From NCBI GenBank assembly GCA_964537285.1, contig CAZHZT010000061.1, positions 1 through 33,277 on the forward strand: a stretch of 33,277 bases of DNA. The letters run 5' to 3'. Shown here one piece after another: positions 14,945 to 22,821 of the stretch. The DNA comes from CAZHZT01 sp964537285. GTDB taxonomy: Bacteria; Bacteroidota; Bacteroidia; Chitinophagales; Saprospiraceae. Positions within the stretch are counted from its first letter, which is position 1; the number at the start of each line of letters is the position of its first letter. The position numbers were made by a program, and so were the translations under genes. The notes below the pieces were generated by a model. It worked only from the letters and a program-made list of their open reading frames with translations, did not search any database and was not told the origin of the DNA.

Positions 14945-17446
14945 ATGGCAGATAAACAACGCATTATTCCGGTTAATATTGAAGAGGAAATGAAATCAGC
15001 CTACATCGATTACTCTATGTCGGTAATCGTATCGAGGGCTTTACCGGAGGTAAGAGACGGCCTGAAACCCGTTCATCGCCGTGTTCTTTATGGAATGCAT
15101 GAACTTGGTTTAACTTTTAACAAAGCGCACAAAAAATCAGCACGTATTGTAGGGGAGGTTCTTGGAAAATACCATCCTCACGGAGATGCCTCCGTTTACG
15201 ATACGATGGTAAGAATGGCCCAGCACTGGTCAATGCGCTATCCATTAGTGGATGGCCAGGGGAACTTTGGTTCGATGGATGGCGATAGCCCTGCGGCTAT
15301 GCGTTATACGGAGGCCCGGCTACAAAAAATCAGCGATGAATTGCTGGCAGATATCAATAAAGACACCGTAGATTTTGCTCCAAATTTCGATGATTCGCTT
15401 GAGGAACCTACCGTTTTACCAGCAAAACTACCTAATCTTTTAATAAATGGCGCATCCGGGATCGCAGTTGGTATGGCTACCAATATGCTCCCCCATAACT
15501 TATCGGAAGTGATTGATGGCGTCATCGCAACTATTGATAATCCTGAAATTACCATAGACGAATTAGCGGCCAATTACATCAAAGCTCCGGATTTTCCAAC
15601 CGGTGGCATCATTTATGGCTATCAAGGGGTTAAAGAAGCTTTTGAAACAGGCAGGGGTAGGGTAGTCGTTAGAGGCCGTGCCAAGATCGAAACAATTGCC
15701 AACGGCAGGGAAAGAATAATCATTTCTGAAATTCCCTTCCAGGTGAATAAAGCCGGGATGATTGTTAAGATCGCTGACCTTGTCAATAATAAACGAATCG
15801 AAGGAATTTCTGATATAAGAGACGAATCCGACCGAAATGGCCTTCGCATTGTAGTAGAGATTAAGAGGGATGCAATGGCAAATGTAGTATTGAGTAAGCT
15901 TTACAAATACTCACCTCTACAAACCTCCTACGGGGTAAATAATGTTGCCTTGGTCAATGGTCGCCCCAGAACTCTGAACCTGAAGCAGTTAATCGAATAT
16001 TTCATTTTATTCCGGCTGGATGTTATCGTTCGCAGAACGCAGTATGACTTAAGGAAAGCGGAAGAGCGCGCTCATATACTGGAAGGATTACTCATAGCAC
16101 TTGATCATCTGGATGAAGTGATTAGTTTAATTCGCTCCTCCAATACTGTTGAGGATGCCCGCAATGGTTTGATGGAGCGTTTCGAACTCAGTGAACGCCA
16201 GGCAAGAGCCATTTTGGAAATGCGCCTTCAAAAATTAACTGGCCTGGAGCGGGAAAAAGTGAAGGAGGAGTATGATGAGTTACTAAAAACAATAGCTCAT
16301 TTGAAAGCCATTCTTGAGAGTGAAGAAATGCAAAGAGGCATCATTAAGGATGAACTGAATGAGATCAAGGAAAAGTACGGAGATGAAAGAAGAACTGATA
16401 TCAGCTATGCTGATGGAGAGATTAGTGTTGAAGATATGATCCCTAATGAAAAAGTGGTAATTACCATTTCACATCTGGGATATATGAAGCGTACCAAGAT
16501 TGTTGAATACAGAACCCAGGGTAGGGGAGGCCGGGGAGCGATGGGAAGTAAAACCCGGGACACGGATTTTGTAGAGCACTTATTTGTTGCCAGTACTCAT
16601 AATTATTTACTCCTTTTTACAGAACTGGGGCGCTGTTACTGGTTGAGGGTATATGAGATTCCTGAAGCATCCAAAAATGCGACAGGCAGAGCCATTCAAA
16701 ATATCCTCCAATTGCCAAAGGAAGATAAGATAAAGGCATATATTAAGGTGAAAGACTTAACCGATATGGATTTTCTGGACAATCATTTTATCGTTTTTAG
16801 CACGAAAATGGGATTGATCAAGAAAACAAGCCTTTCAGCTTTTGCCCGACCAAGAAGTATTGGTATAATTGCAATTAGTATAAACGAGGGAGATCAGCTT
16901 TTGGAAGCAAAACTTACAAACGGAAAGCAAGATATTCTCCTGGCCAGTCGCAGCGGAAGAGCTATTCGTTTTCCGGAAACTGCAGTTCGGTCGATGGGGC
17001 GTACTGCAGCCGGAGTAAGAGGTATTTCCCTTAATAACGATTCTAATGATGCGACAGTCGGCATGATTTGTGTTGACCCTGAATCAGAAGAGTACAGTAT
17101 TTTTGCGGTATCAGAAGAAGGAAATGGTAAACGTTCTGCTTTAGAAGATTACCGAATTACGAACAGAGGTGGAAAAGGTGTTAAAACTTTCCAAATTACG
17201 GAAAAAACAGGTGACCTGATAGCCATCAAAGCCGTCCATGAAAATGATGATCTAATGATCACTAACCGTTCAGGGCTTACCATTCGGATTCCGGTTTCAG
17301 ATGTTCGGATTATGGGCAGAGCCACTCAGGGCGTAAGAGTCATTCGCGTTCAGGATGACGATAAAATTGCAGATGTAGCTGTAGTTCGTTATTCATCCTC
17401 TGATAATGCCGAGGTGAATGAAACATCAGAAGAAGAAGAGGTTTAG
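14945..17446 (+). CDS. gyrA: DNA gyrase subunit A
   Basis: An 833-aa GyrA, the DNA-cleaving subunit of the heterotetrameric gyrase that introduces negative supercoils. The catalytic Tyr is Y121 (AAMRYTEARLQ). The breakage-reunion domain is followed by the coiled-coil gate (about 360-500) and the C-terminal six-blade pinwheel, with the GyrA box QGRGGRG in blade one and repeated GRG/AxGVRG motifs. The tail is acidic (EEEEV). The quinolone region reads HPHGDASVYD (77-86): the position of E. coli Ser83 is Ala82 while Asp87 (D86) is kept. Length and domains are complete. ATG 59 bp after a good -7 box. Confidence 0.98.
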   Translation: MADKQRIIPVNIEEEMKSAYIDYSMSVIVSRALPEVRDGLKPVHRRVLYGMHELGLTFNKAHKKSARIVGEVLGKYHPHGDASVYDTMVRMAQHWSMRYPLVDGQGNFGSMDGDSPAAMRYTEARLQKISDELLADINKDTVDFAPNFDDSLEEPTVLPAKLPNLLINGASGIAVGMATNMLPHNLSEVIDGVIATIDNPEITIDELAANYIKAPDFPTGGIIYGYQGVKEAFETGRGRVVVRGRAKIETIANGRERIIISEIPFQVNKAGMIVKIADLVNNKRIEGISDIRDESDRNGLRIVVEIKRDAMANVVLSKLYKYSPLQTSYGVNNVALVNGRPRTLNLKQLIEYFILFRLDVIVRRTQYDLRKAEERAHILEGLLIALDHLDEVISLIRSSNTVEDARNGLMERFELSERQARAILEMRLQKLTGLEREKVKEEYDELLKTIAHLKAILESEEMQRGIIKDELNEIKEKYGDERRTDISYADGEISVEDMIPNEKVVITISHLGYMKRTKIVEYRTQGRGGRGAMGSKTRDTDFVEHLFVASTHNYLLLFTELGRCYWLRVYEIPEASKNATGRAIQNILQLPKEDKIKAYIKVKDLTDMDFLDNHFIVFSTKMGLIKKTSLSAFARPRSIGIIAISINEGDQLLEAKLTNGKQDILLASRSGRAIRFPETAVRSMGRTAAGVRGISLNNDSNDATVGMICVDPESEEYSIFAVSEEGNGKRSALEDYRITNRGGKGVKTFQITEKTGDLIAIKAVHENDDLMITNRSGLTIRIPVSDVRIMGRATQGVRVIRVQDDDKIADVAVVRYSSSDNAEVNETSEEEEV

Positions 17447-17512
17447 ATCGTTATAAACGCATATAAAAGATAGCCAACAATAATTTTTTAACCAATTCGA
17501 CATTAGATTAAA

Positions 17513-18829
17513 ATGAGAAAATTTATTCTATTTCTATTTATCGGCTTGTTCGTTTGTCCGGCAGTTTCTTTTAGCCAGGATGCTGATGAAAGCTTCAAAC
17601 AAGCTAAAAAGCTGAAGTTCTCTTATTCTCAAGGAGGTAGTGATGCAGACAAATTGCTGGAGGCCAAAACAAATATTGATGCTGCTGTTGCGGGTATTAG
17701 TAGCTTCGATGAGAAAAAAGCACCTTCCGTCTATCAGGAAAAAGGAGAAATTTACAATCTCTTGGCTGCTTCCCAGCCTGACACCAAAAAAGAAGCGGCC
17801 ATTCCTCTCGGGGCTAAAGAGGCTTTTATGAATGCTTACAATAAAGCTACTAAAGGATACCACAAGAAAGATGCTATGCAAGGTATGGCTGAAACAGCTG
17901 GACACCTGAACAGTGCCGCAGGTCAGGCTTACAAAGAAGAAAAATATGAGGATGCTTACAAATGCTTCAAAGGAATGTTGGATATCAATGATGTGCTGAC
18001 AGAAAATAAATTCGGGGCTATTCCTATTCCTACTGAAGAGAAATATAACGAGATAGCCTTTTTTGCAGCCATCAGTGCTCAAAGTGGCGGTATGAAAGAG
18101 GCATCAAGGCCACTTTTTGAAAAATTAAAGGCCGCTAATTACGATAATCCGTATGTTTATGAAGCGCTATTTGATTTTAAGTTAGGCGAAGATGAAACGG
18201 AGGCCCTAAAAATGTTGGATGAAGGACGTGCTAAATACCCAAAAGATTTAGGCCTTCTTTATGCTGAAATCAATTACTACATCCAAAATCAAAAATTGGA
18301 TGACCTGATCGGAAAAATTAAAGATGCTATCGCTCAAGACCCTGAAAACGTATCTCTTTATACATCTTTAGGTTCTGTATATGACAATTTGTCACAAAGA
18401 AGGATAGAGGAAGGTAATGAAGAGCAAGCGCAAGAGTATTTTAATAATGCACTTGATTACTATGGCCAGGCATTAGAAAAGGAGGGAGATAATGTTGATG
18501 CATTGTACAGTATCGGAGTATTATACTACAACAAAGCTGCCGGATTGTCAGAAGAAATGGTAGCTCTCCAAGATGATTTATCTAAAGAAGGTATGCGTAA
18601 ATATGAGGCCAAGAAGAGTGAAATGTTAAGTCTTTTTGACAAAGCTTTGCCTTATTTCAAACGTGCAGAAATCATTAATCCTAATGATCGCAATACATTG
18701 ATCGCCTTAAAGGAGATCTTTGCTAAAAGAGGTGGCGTTGAAGATTTAAAGATTTCTGGCGAATTCAAGAAGCGCCTGGAAATTATTGAAGCTGGAGGAT
18801 CGAATGAGTCTTCTTATTACAATGAATAA
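17513..18829 (+). CDS. exported TPR-repeat protein
   Basis: A 438-aa protein with a signal peptide (residues 1-22, cleavage near SFSQ-D) and no lipobox. The mature part is almost wholly helical with TPR motifs: AAGQAYKEEKYEDAYKCFK (about 133-151), SLYTSLGSVYDNLSQ (about 283-297), DALYSIGVLYYNKAAG (about 330-345), and PYFKRAEIINP near the end. TPR proteins are scaffolds for protein contacts, probably periplasmic here. No enzyme motif. It lies 66 bp after gyrA and ends just before a heptad array with a hairpin that can act as terminator. Confidence 0.88.
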   Translation: MRKFILFLFIGLFVCPAVSFSQDADESFKQAKKLKFSYSQGGSDADKLLEAKTNIDAAVAGISSFDEKKAPSVYQEKGEIYNLLAASQPDTKKEAAIPLGAKEAFMNAYNKATKGYHKKDAMQGMAETAGHLNSAAGQAYKEEKYEDAYKCFKGMLDINDVLTENKFGAIPIPTEEKYNEIAFFAAISAQSGGMKEASRPLFEKLKAANYDNPYVYEALFDFKLGEDETEALKMLDEGRAKYPKDLGLLYAEINYYIQNQKLDDLIGKIKDAIAQDPENVSLYTSLGSVYDNLSQRRIEEGNEEQAQEYFNNALDYYGQALEKEGDNVDALYSIGVLYYNKAAGLSEEMVALQDDLSKEGMRKYEAKKSEMLSLFDKALPYFKRAEIINPNDRNTLIALKEIFAKRGGVEDLKISGEFKKRLEIIEAGGSNESSYYNE

Positions 18830-18835
18830 ACAATT

Positions 18836-18936
18836 GCGGTTAACGGGGAACGGAATTGATGAGAATTAATGCCTGGCATCAACAAAAGATGCCTGGCATT
18901 ATTTTATGTTTAATTTCGTTAACCGTTAACCGTTTG
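18836..18936. repeat. inverted heptad array 2 with inner hairpin
   Basis: Left arm GCGGTTAACGGGGAACGG (18836-18853) pairs with CGTTAACCGTTAACCG (from 18917). The left arm carries the same TT-to-GG change (CGGGGAA) as array 1. Inside, AATGCCTGGCATC and GATGCCTGGCATT (18868-18900) form a 13-bp stem with one T/T mismatch, followed by a T-rich run, so it can also terminate the TPR gene. Confidence 0.82.
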
Positions 18937-18992
18937 TTTTTTTGTTTATAACTTATATTATGTTAAGTAGGATTTAAAAAGAAGAACTCCTC

Positions 18993-19568
18993 ATGAGAAA
19001 AAACAATTTTATTCTCTTTGTTTTACTTGGATTGTTGATTTTTTTCCTTGCGATTATAAAAAGCTACCTGATCTCTCTGGTGCTGGCCGTAATTATAGCC
19101 GGGCTTTTATGGCCTATTCACAAATGGATTCTGATTAGAGTAAAAGGACGAAATACGCTGGCTTGTCTATTAAGCCTTTGTGTTTTCTTTCTGGTAGTAC
19201 TCATCCCGTCCCTGTTTCTTATAGGGCTTGTGGTTGAGCAGGCAATAGTTGTTACAGAACAGCTCTCTCCCCTACTGCAAGAACAAATAGAACATTCATC
19301 TGATGAAGCCTTTTCCTTTCCGGATTGGTTCCCTTATGCCGAACAAATAGAACCCTACAAACAACAGATCGAAACCAAGATTGGAGAGTTTCGGTGGTTT
19401 TTTGGTAAATGGCCTGTCTTCATTTACACAAGGCACGGTCAATTTTCTTCTTCAGCTTTTTATTTTGTCTTTTGCCTTATACTTTTTTCTAAGAAACGGA
19501 GAAGTCACCAGGCAAAAAGCTCAGGAATACCTCCCACTAAAGCCTGCGCAATTCGACGAACTAGTTAA
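18993..19568 (+). CDS. AI-2E/PerM-type permease, N-terminal fragment
   Basis: The first half of an AI-2 exporter superfamily (PerM/TqsA) permease. Residues 1-133 are genuine: two tandem hydrophobic helices (about 6-40), a third (about 55-80), then the soluble region (QIEPYKQQIETKIGEF). After GEF the frame becomes nonsense (RWFFGKWPVF...) and ends at 19568, while the true continuation is in the next frame starting IGEF-GGFLVNGLSS. The break lies at TTT-C (19389-19392), one extra base. Members export small molecules or drive osmotic responses; substrate unknown. Together with the downstream part it would be about 340 aa, the normal family length. Confidence 0.8.
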   Translation: MRKNNFILFVLLGLLIFFLAIIKSYLISLVLAVIIAGLLWPIHKWILIRVKGRNTLACLLSLCVFFLVVLIPSLFLIGLVVEQAIVVTEQLSPLLQEQIEHSSDEAFSFPDWFPYAEQIEPYKQQIETKIGEFRWFFGKWPVFIYTRHGQFSSSAFYFVFCLILFSKKRRSHQAKSSGIPPTKACAIRRTS

Positions 19569-20016
19569 TCGAGGGCTTTCCATTACCCGGGCTACCTTAA
19601 AGGGAGCAGTGCTCATTGGTATCATGCAAGGATTTACTGTGGCCATTTCATTTTGGGCCGTTGGAATTCCCGGGGCTGCTTTTTGGGGAGCGATCGTAGC
19701 ATTTTTATCTTTGATCCCTAGCATAGGGTCTGGCCTGGTCTGGATACCCGTGGTTGTTTTTTTATTGCTAGATGGACAAATTGGCTATGGAGTAGGTTTA
19801 GCCCTTTGGAATATTATCGTTACCGGAAATATCGATAATGTTTTAAGGCCGGCTATGGTCGGAAAAGATTCCCAAATGCCTGATTTATTGATTTTGATCA
19901 GTACACTTGGTGGCATTGGCTTTTTTGGAATTATCGGCTTTATTTTAGGGCCTATTATTGCGGGGCTATTACTTACAGTGATTGAAATGTACCATTTGGA
20001 AGGTTTAGAGCGTTGA
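19381..20016 (+). CDS. AI-2E/PerM-type permease, C-terminal fragment
   Basis: The second half of the split permease, one base out of frame with the first. The frame opens at TTG 19381 with no proper start or leader, so it is best read as the continuation of the preceding frame. Content is typical: TQGTVNFLLQLFILSFALYFFLRNG, the conserved LKGAVLIGIMQGFTVAISFWAVGIPGAAFWG region, then four hydrophobic segments ending in GFFGIIGFILGPIIAGLL. The last codons (GLER) and the TGA lie in an arm of an inverted repeat. If the extra base is an assembly error the whole gene is 18993-20016 and intact. Confidence 0.8.
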   Translation: MESFGGFLVNGLSSFTQGTVNFLLQLFILSFALYFFLRNGEVTRQKAQEYLPLKPAQFDELVNRGLSITRATLKGAVLIGIMQGFTVAISFWAVGIPGAAFWGAIVAFLSLIPSIGSGLVWIPVVVFLLLDGQIGYGVGLALWNIIVTGNIDNVLRPAMVGKDSQMPDLLILISTLGGIGFFGIIGFILGPIIAGLLLTVIEMYHLEGLER

Positions 20017-20094
20017 GAAGATTTAGGGTTTACAAACCTCAAAAAGTGCTTTTCAGACCTAATCAGTCAATTGTCTCAACACTCTAAACCCTTC
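19998..20094. repeat. inverted repeat with nested hairpin after the permease
   Basis: GGTTTAGAGCGTTGAGA (20002-20018) pairs with TCTCAACACTCTAAACC (20074-20090), 17 bp with one mismatch. Inside is GGTTT-AC-AAACC (20027-20038). The left arm overlaps the end of the permease gene. The core word TTGGAAGGTTTAGA recurs in the perfect palindrome at 20771-20832. Confidence 0.7.
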
Positions 20095-20191
20095 AACTTC
20101 CCACTTGGGAAAGTTAGCTTTTGACTGAACAAAATGCCCTATTTATCCTTTCTTAAGGCGTTACAAATAATGATTCTTTGAGAAAGTTCCT

Positions 20192-20773
20192 ATGGAAAAT
20201 TTGTCAAAGAGCGTAAATGAATTAAATAACATGATTACAATAATATCAGGAACCAATCATAAGGAAAGCGTTTGTGAGGAAATTTGCCTTCGGTTAAGGG
20301 ATATTTTTCCTAAATACACTGATGAAGAAGTAAAATTTTTAAATTTAAAGAATCTCCCTTTAGACATTCTGAATGCGGATATGTATTCAAAGGAAGGTCA
20401 ATCGAAAGAAATTGCACATCTTCAGGATACCTATATTAAGCCCGCTCAAAAACTTTTCATTGTTTCTCCCGAATACAACGGGAGCTTTCCCGGAGTTCTA
20501 AAAACCTTTATTGATGCCTGTTCCGTGAGAGATTACATAGGAACGTTTTCAGGCAAAAAGGCCGCTTTGGTCGGGATTTCTTCTGGCCGTGCCGGAAACT
20601 TGAGAGGAATGGAGCATTTAACGGGTATTTTAAATTTTCTTGGAATTACCGTCATGCCCAATAAGTTGCCGATCTCTAAAATTGAGACATTAATCGATGA
20701 AAATAAGCAAATTAATGACCCGTATACTTTAGATGTCCTGGAGAAACAAGTAAAAGATTTTGTCGTTTTTTAG
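20192..20773 (+). CDS. NAD(P)H-dependent FMN reductase
   Basis: A flavodoxin-fold reductase of up to 193 aa. It binds FMN and reduces it or small oxidants with NAD(P)H. Seen: MITIISGTNHKESV (first beta strand and phosphate loop), SPEYNGSFPGVLKTFIDAC (the family's flavin-binding signature), GKKAALVGISSGRAG, and a C-terminal helix. The ATG at 20192 adds 13 residues (MENLSKSVNELNN) not usual for the family; the ATG at 20231 is the better fit and may be the true start. The TAG stop at 20771-20773 is part of a 62-bp perfect palindrome. Confidence 0.88.
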   Translation: MENLSKSVNELNNMITIISGTNHKESVCEEICLRLRDIFPKYTDEEVKFLNLKNLPLDILNADMYSKEGQSKEIAHLQDTYIKPAQKLFIVSPEYNGSFPGVLKTFIDACSVRDYIGTFSGKKAALVGISSGRAGNLRGMEHLTGILNFLGITVMPNKLPISKIETLIDENKQINDPYTLDVLEKQVKDFVVF

Positions 20774-20832
20774 AAGGAGAGTTGGAAGGTTTAGAAAGCC
20801 TAGGCTTTCTAAACCTTCCAACTCTCCTTCTA
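20771..20832. repeat. 62-bp perfect palindrome
   Basis: Every base from 20771 to 20832 pairs with its mirror position (31 bp per arm, centre TA in GCCTAGGC). The arms start TAGAAGGAGAGTTGG and include GGAAGGTTTAGAAAGCC. It starts at the stop codon of the FMN reductase gene, so RNA would form a very stable hairpin with almost no loop. It lies 22 bp before the first DnaA box. Confidence 0.97.
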
Positions 20833-20854
20833 CTTTCACCTCTTATCTTTCAGT

Positions 20855-20863
20855 TTATCCACA
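20855..20863 (+). promoter_or_regulatory. DnaA box (perfect)
   Basis: TTATCCACA equals the consensus DnaA box. It is part of an inverted pair with 20882-20890, arms TTTATCCACA and TGTGGATAAA. Confidence 0.7.
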
Positions 20864-20881
20864 TTTTTTTGTTAAACTAAC

Positions 20882-20890
20882 TGTGGATAA
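20882..20890 (-). promoter_or_regulatory. DnaA box (perfect, inverted)
   Basis: TGTGGATAA is the exact reverse complement of the consensus DnaA box. The spacing to its partner is 18 bp of AT-rich sequence. Confidence 0.7.
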
Positions 20891-21168
20891 AATGCCCACT
20901 AATTTTAGCCTAAATAAACTGGAATTTCCTTTCCTCTTTATTATCTTTATGAACTGTTTTGGAAGAAGGTAAAAATTCACACTTTTTAGTACACTCATTA
21001 TCATAGCTTTATACAACTAACTGATTGTAATTAACTTATAAAGTTTACAATAGAAGGGGTTGACTATCAATAGGTTTAAAGGGTTTAGCAAGCTAAAAGC
21101 ATCTAAATGGGCTCAACTTTCTAAATCTCCTAAACTTAATTTTATATCAATAAAAGCAGACTCAATTT

Positions 21169-21849
21169 ATGAAAATTACATTTTACGGCCATGCATGCTT
21201 CGGCATCGAAATCGGAGGCAAGCACTTGATTGTCGATCCATTCATCAGCCCGAACCCTATGGCTAAAGATGTGGATGTAAACGCTATCAAAGCGGATTAT
21301 ATATTGCTAACACATGGGCATCAGGATCATGTGGTGGATGTTGAACCCATCGGACAGCGAACGGGAGCAACCGTTATTTCAAGTTTTGAAGTGGCTTCGT
21401 ACTATGGAAGTAAAGGCCTGAAAATGCACCCGCTCAATCATGGTGGAAAATGGACCTTTGATTTTGGAACTCTTAAGTATGTAAATGCTGTTCACTCTAG
21501 TGTAATGCCTGATGGCACTTATGGAGGTAATCCTGGCGGGTTTGTACTGTGGAATGAAGAAAAGTGCCTGTACATCGCTGGAGATACTGCTTTAACAATG
21601 GATATGAAGCTTATTCCAATGACCTGTCCAAAGCTTACTGCTGCTATTCTTCCGATTGGGGATAACTTTACTATGGGGTATGAAGATGCACTCATTGCCA
21701 GCGATTTTATTGAATGCAATAAAATCATTGGATGCCACTTTGATACATTTGATCCAATCAAAATAGACCGAGAGGTGGTCGAAAAAGCTTTTGCCGAAAA
21801 AGGAAAAGACTTAACTTTGCCTGAGATCGGAACAACGTACGAAATTTAA
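21169..21849 (+). CDS. UPF0173 metal-dependent hydrolase
   Basis: A 226-aa metallo-beta-lactamase-fold protein of the UPF0173 type. MKITFYGHACFGIEIGGKHLI (start) and VDPFISPNP are the family's N-terminal pattern. THGHQDH (48-54) gives H49, H51, D53 and H54 as metal ligands; further ligands are in SFEVASYY, the YIAGDTAL motif and GCHFDTFDP. Substrate is unknown in this family. No signal peptide. ATG at 21169. It lies 40 bp before parA in the same direction and may be cotranscribed with it, as expected around the origin. Confidence 0.92.
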   Translation: MKITFYGHACFGIEIGGKHLIVDPFISPNPMAKDVDVNAIKADYILLTHGHQDHVVDVEPIGQRTGATVISSFEVASYYGSKGLKMHPLNHGGKWTFDFGTLKYVNAVHSSVMPDGTYGGNPGGFVLWNEEKCLYIAGDTALTMDMKLIPMTCPKLTAAILPIGDNFTMGYEDALIASDFIECNKIIGCHFDTFDPIKIDREVVEKAFAEKGKDLTLPEIGTTYEI

Positions 21850-21889
21850 TGGGTAGTAAATCTTATTTGTTTTATTCAAATTTAACCAG

Positions 21890-22684
21890 ATGGGTAAAGT
21901 AATCGCAATCGCAAATCAAAAAGGTGGAGTAGGTAAAACAACCACGGCTATTAATCTGGCTGCTAGCCTGGCTATTTTAGAAAAGAAAGTACTTCTTATA
22001 GATGCTGATCCGCAGGCAAATTCTTCTTCAGGTGTAGGCATTCAGGCAGATGATGTGGAGGTTAGCACCTATGATTGTATGGTAAATGATGCAGATCCAC
22101 GCGAAGGTATTATAGAAACCGAAACGCCTAATTTATATGTGCTCCCTTCTCATATAGATCTTGTCGGAGCTGAACTGGAATTAGTGAATCGAATTCGTCG
22201 TGAATTCGTCATGAAAGAGGTAGTAGATAAAGTGCGTGATGAATTTGACTATGTTTTTATTGATTGCCTTCCTTCTCTGGGATTGGTTACCATTAATGCT
22301 TTAACCGCAGCAGATTCCGTGCTGATCCCTGTTCAATGTGAGTTCTTCGCTTTAGAAGGCCTTGGGAAGCTAAAAAATACGATCAGCCTGGTAACCAAAC
22401 AATTAAACAAAGAGCTTAAAGTAGAAGGCATTTTGCTTTCTATGTATGATAAGCGCTTAAGGTTGGCCAATGAGGTAGTTAATGAAGTGAGAGAATACTT
22501 TAGAGATCAAGTCTTCGATACCATTATTCACCGGAACTCTAAGATTGGCGAAGCTCCCAACCTTCATGTACCGGTAATTATGTATGATGCAACAAGTAAA
22601 GGAACGATCAACTTCCTAAACCTTGCAAAAGAGTTTTTAATTAAAAACGGAGATAATATTAATCGACCAGCGCAAGTAGCTTAG
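21890..22684 (+). CDS. parA: chromosome-partitioning ATPase ParA (Soj)
   Basis: A 264-aa ParA-type ATPase. The deviant Walker A motif KGGVGKTT (residues 11-18) and LIDADPQANSSS (switch region) are clear, and FIDCLPSLG is the Walker B. ParA forms ATP-dependent dimers on DNA and, with ParB-parS, moves chromosome origins apart. The protein has the length of chromosomal Soj proteins, not plasmid ParA with an N-terminal HTH. parB follows after a 137-bp gap filled by a heptad array. Confidence 0.96.
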   Translation: MGKVIAIANQKGGVGKTTTAINLAASLAILEKKVLLIDADPQANSSSGVGIQADDVEVSTYDCMVNDADPREGIIETETPNLYVLPSHIDLVGAELELVNRIRREFVMKEVVDKVRDEFDYVFIDCLPSLGLVTINALTAADSVLIPVQCEFFALEGLGKLKNTISLVTKQLNKELKVEGILLSMYDKRLRLANEVVNEVREYFRDQVFDTIIHRNSKIGEAPNLHVPVIMYDATSKGTINFLNLAKEFLIKNGDNINRPAQVA

Positions 22685-22809
22685 GGCGGGAAACGGAAAA
22701 CGATGAACGGAAAACGGTGGACGGTGGACGGTGGACGGTAAAACATACCGTTAACCGTTAACCGTTAACCGTTTCCCGTTAACCGTTTTCCGATTCCCGT
22801 CCCCCGTAA
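22685..22809. repeat. inverted heptad array 3, in the parA-parB gap
   Basis: Runs from the parA stop to about 12 bp before parB. The left half is units CGGAAAA, CGATGAA, CGGAAAA, then CGGTGGA three times; the right half is CCGTTAA three times, CCGTTTC, CCGTTAA, CCGTTTT, CCGATTC, CCGTCCC, CCGTAAA. About sixteen 7-bp units in two opposed runs. The halves mirror each other across ACGGTA/TACCGT with the same kind of two-base changes seen in arrays 1 and 2. No inner hairpin. Confidence 0.88.
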
Positions 22810-22821
22810 AAAAAAGTAGAT

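Larger units (their letters stand above)
20833..21168. other. candidate chromosomal replication origin (oriC)
   Basis: A 336-bp gene-free AT-rich region. It holds two perfect inverted DnaA boxes (20855 and 20882), a nearby perfect palindrome, and AT-rich sequence (about 20964-21060) that could unwind. parA and parB lie 0.7 kb and 1.7 kb downstream and gyrA 3.4 kb upstream, fitting an origin neighbourhood. Another weak nested inverted repeat is present at about 21058-21118 (TTTAGC-AA-GCTAAA). dnaA itself is not in the window, and only two strong boxes are seen, so this is a candidate only. Confidence 0.5.

Noticed and set aside
20760..20972. 70-codon plus-strand frame over the palindrome
   Set aside because: It is generated by the palindrome and the DnaA-box region, starts inside the FMN reductase gene and has no family features.
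22685..22821. parS site near parB
   Set aside because: I looked for TGTTTCACGTGAAACA-like words around parA and parB and found none.
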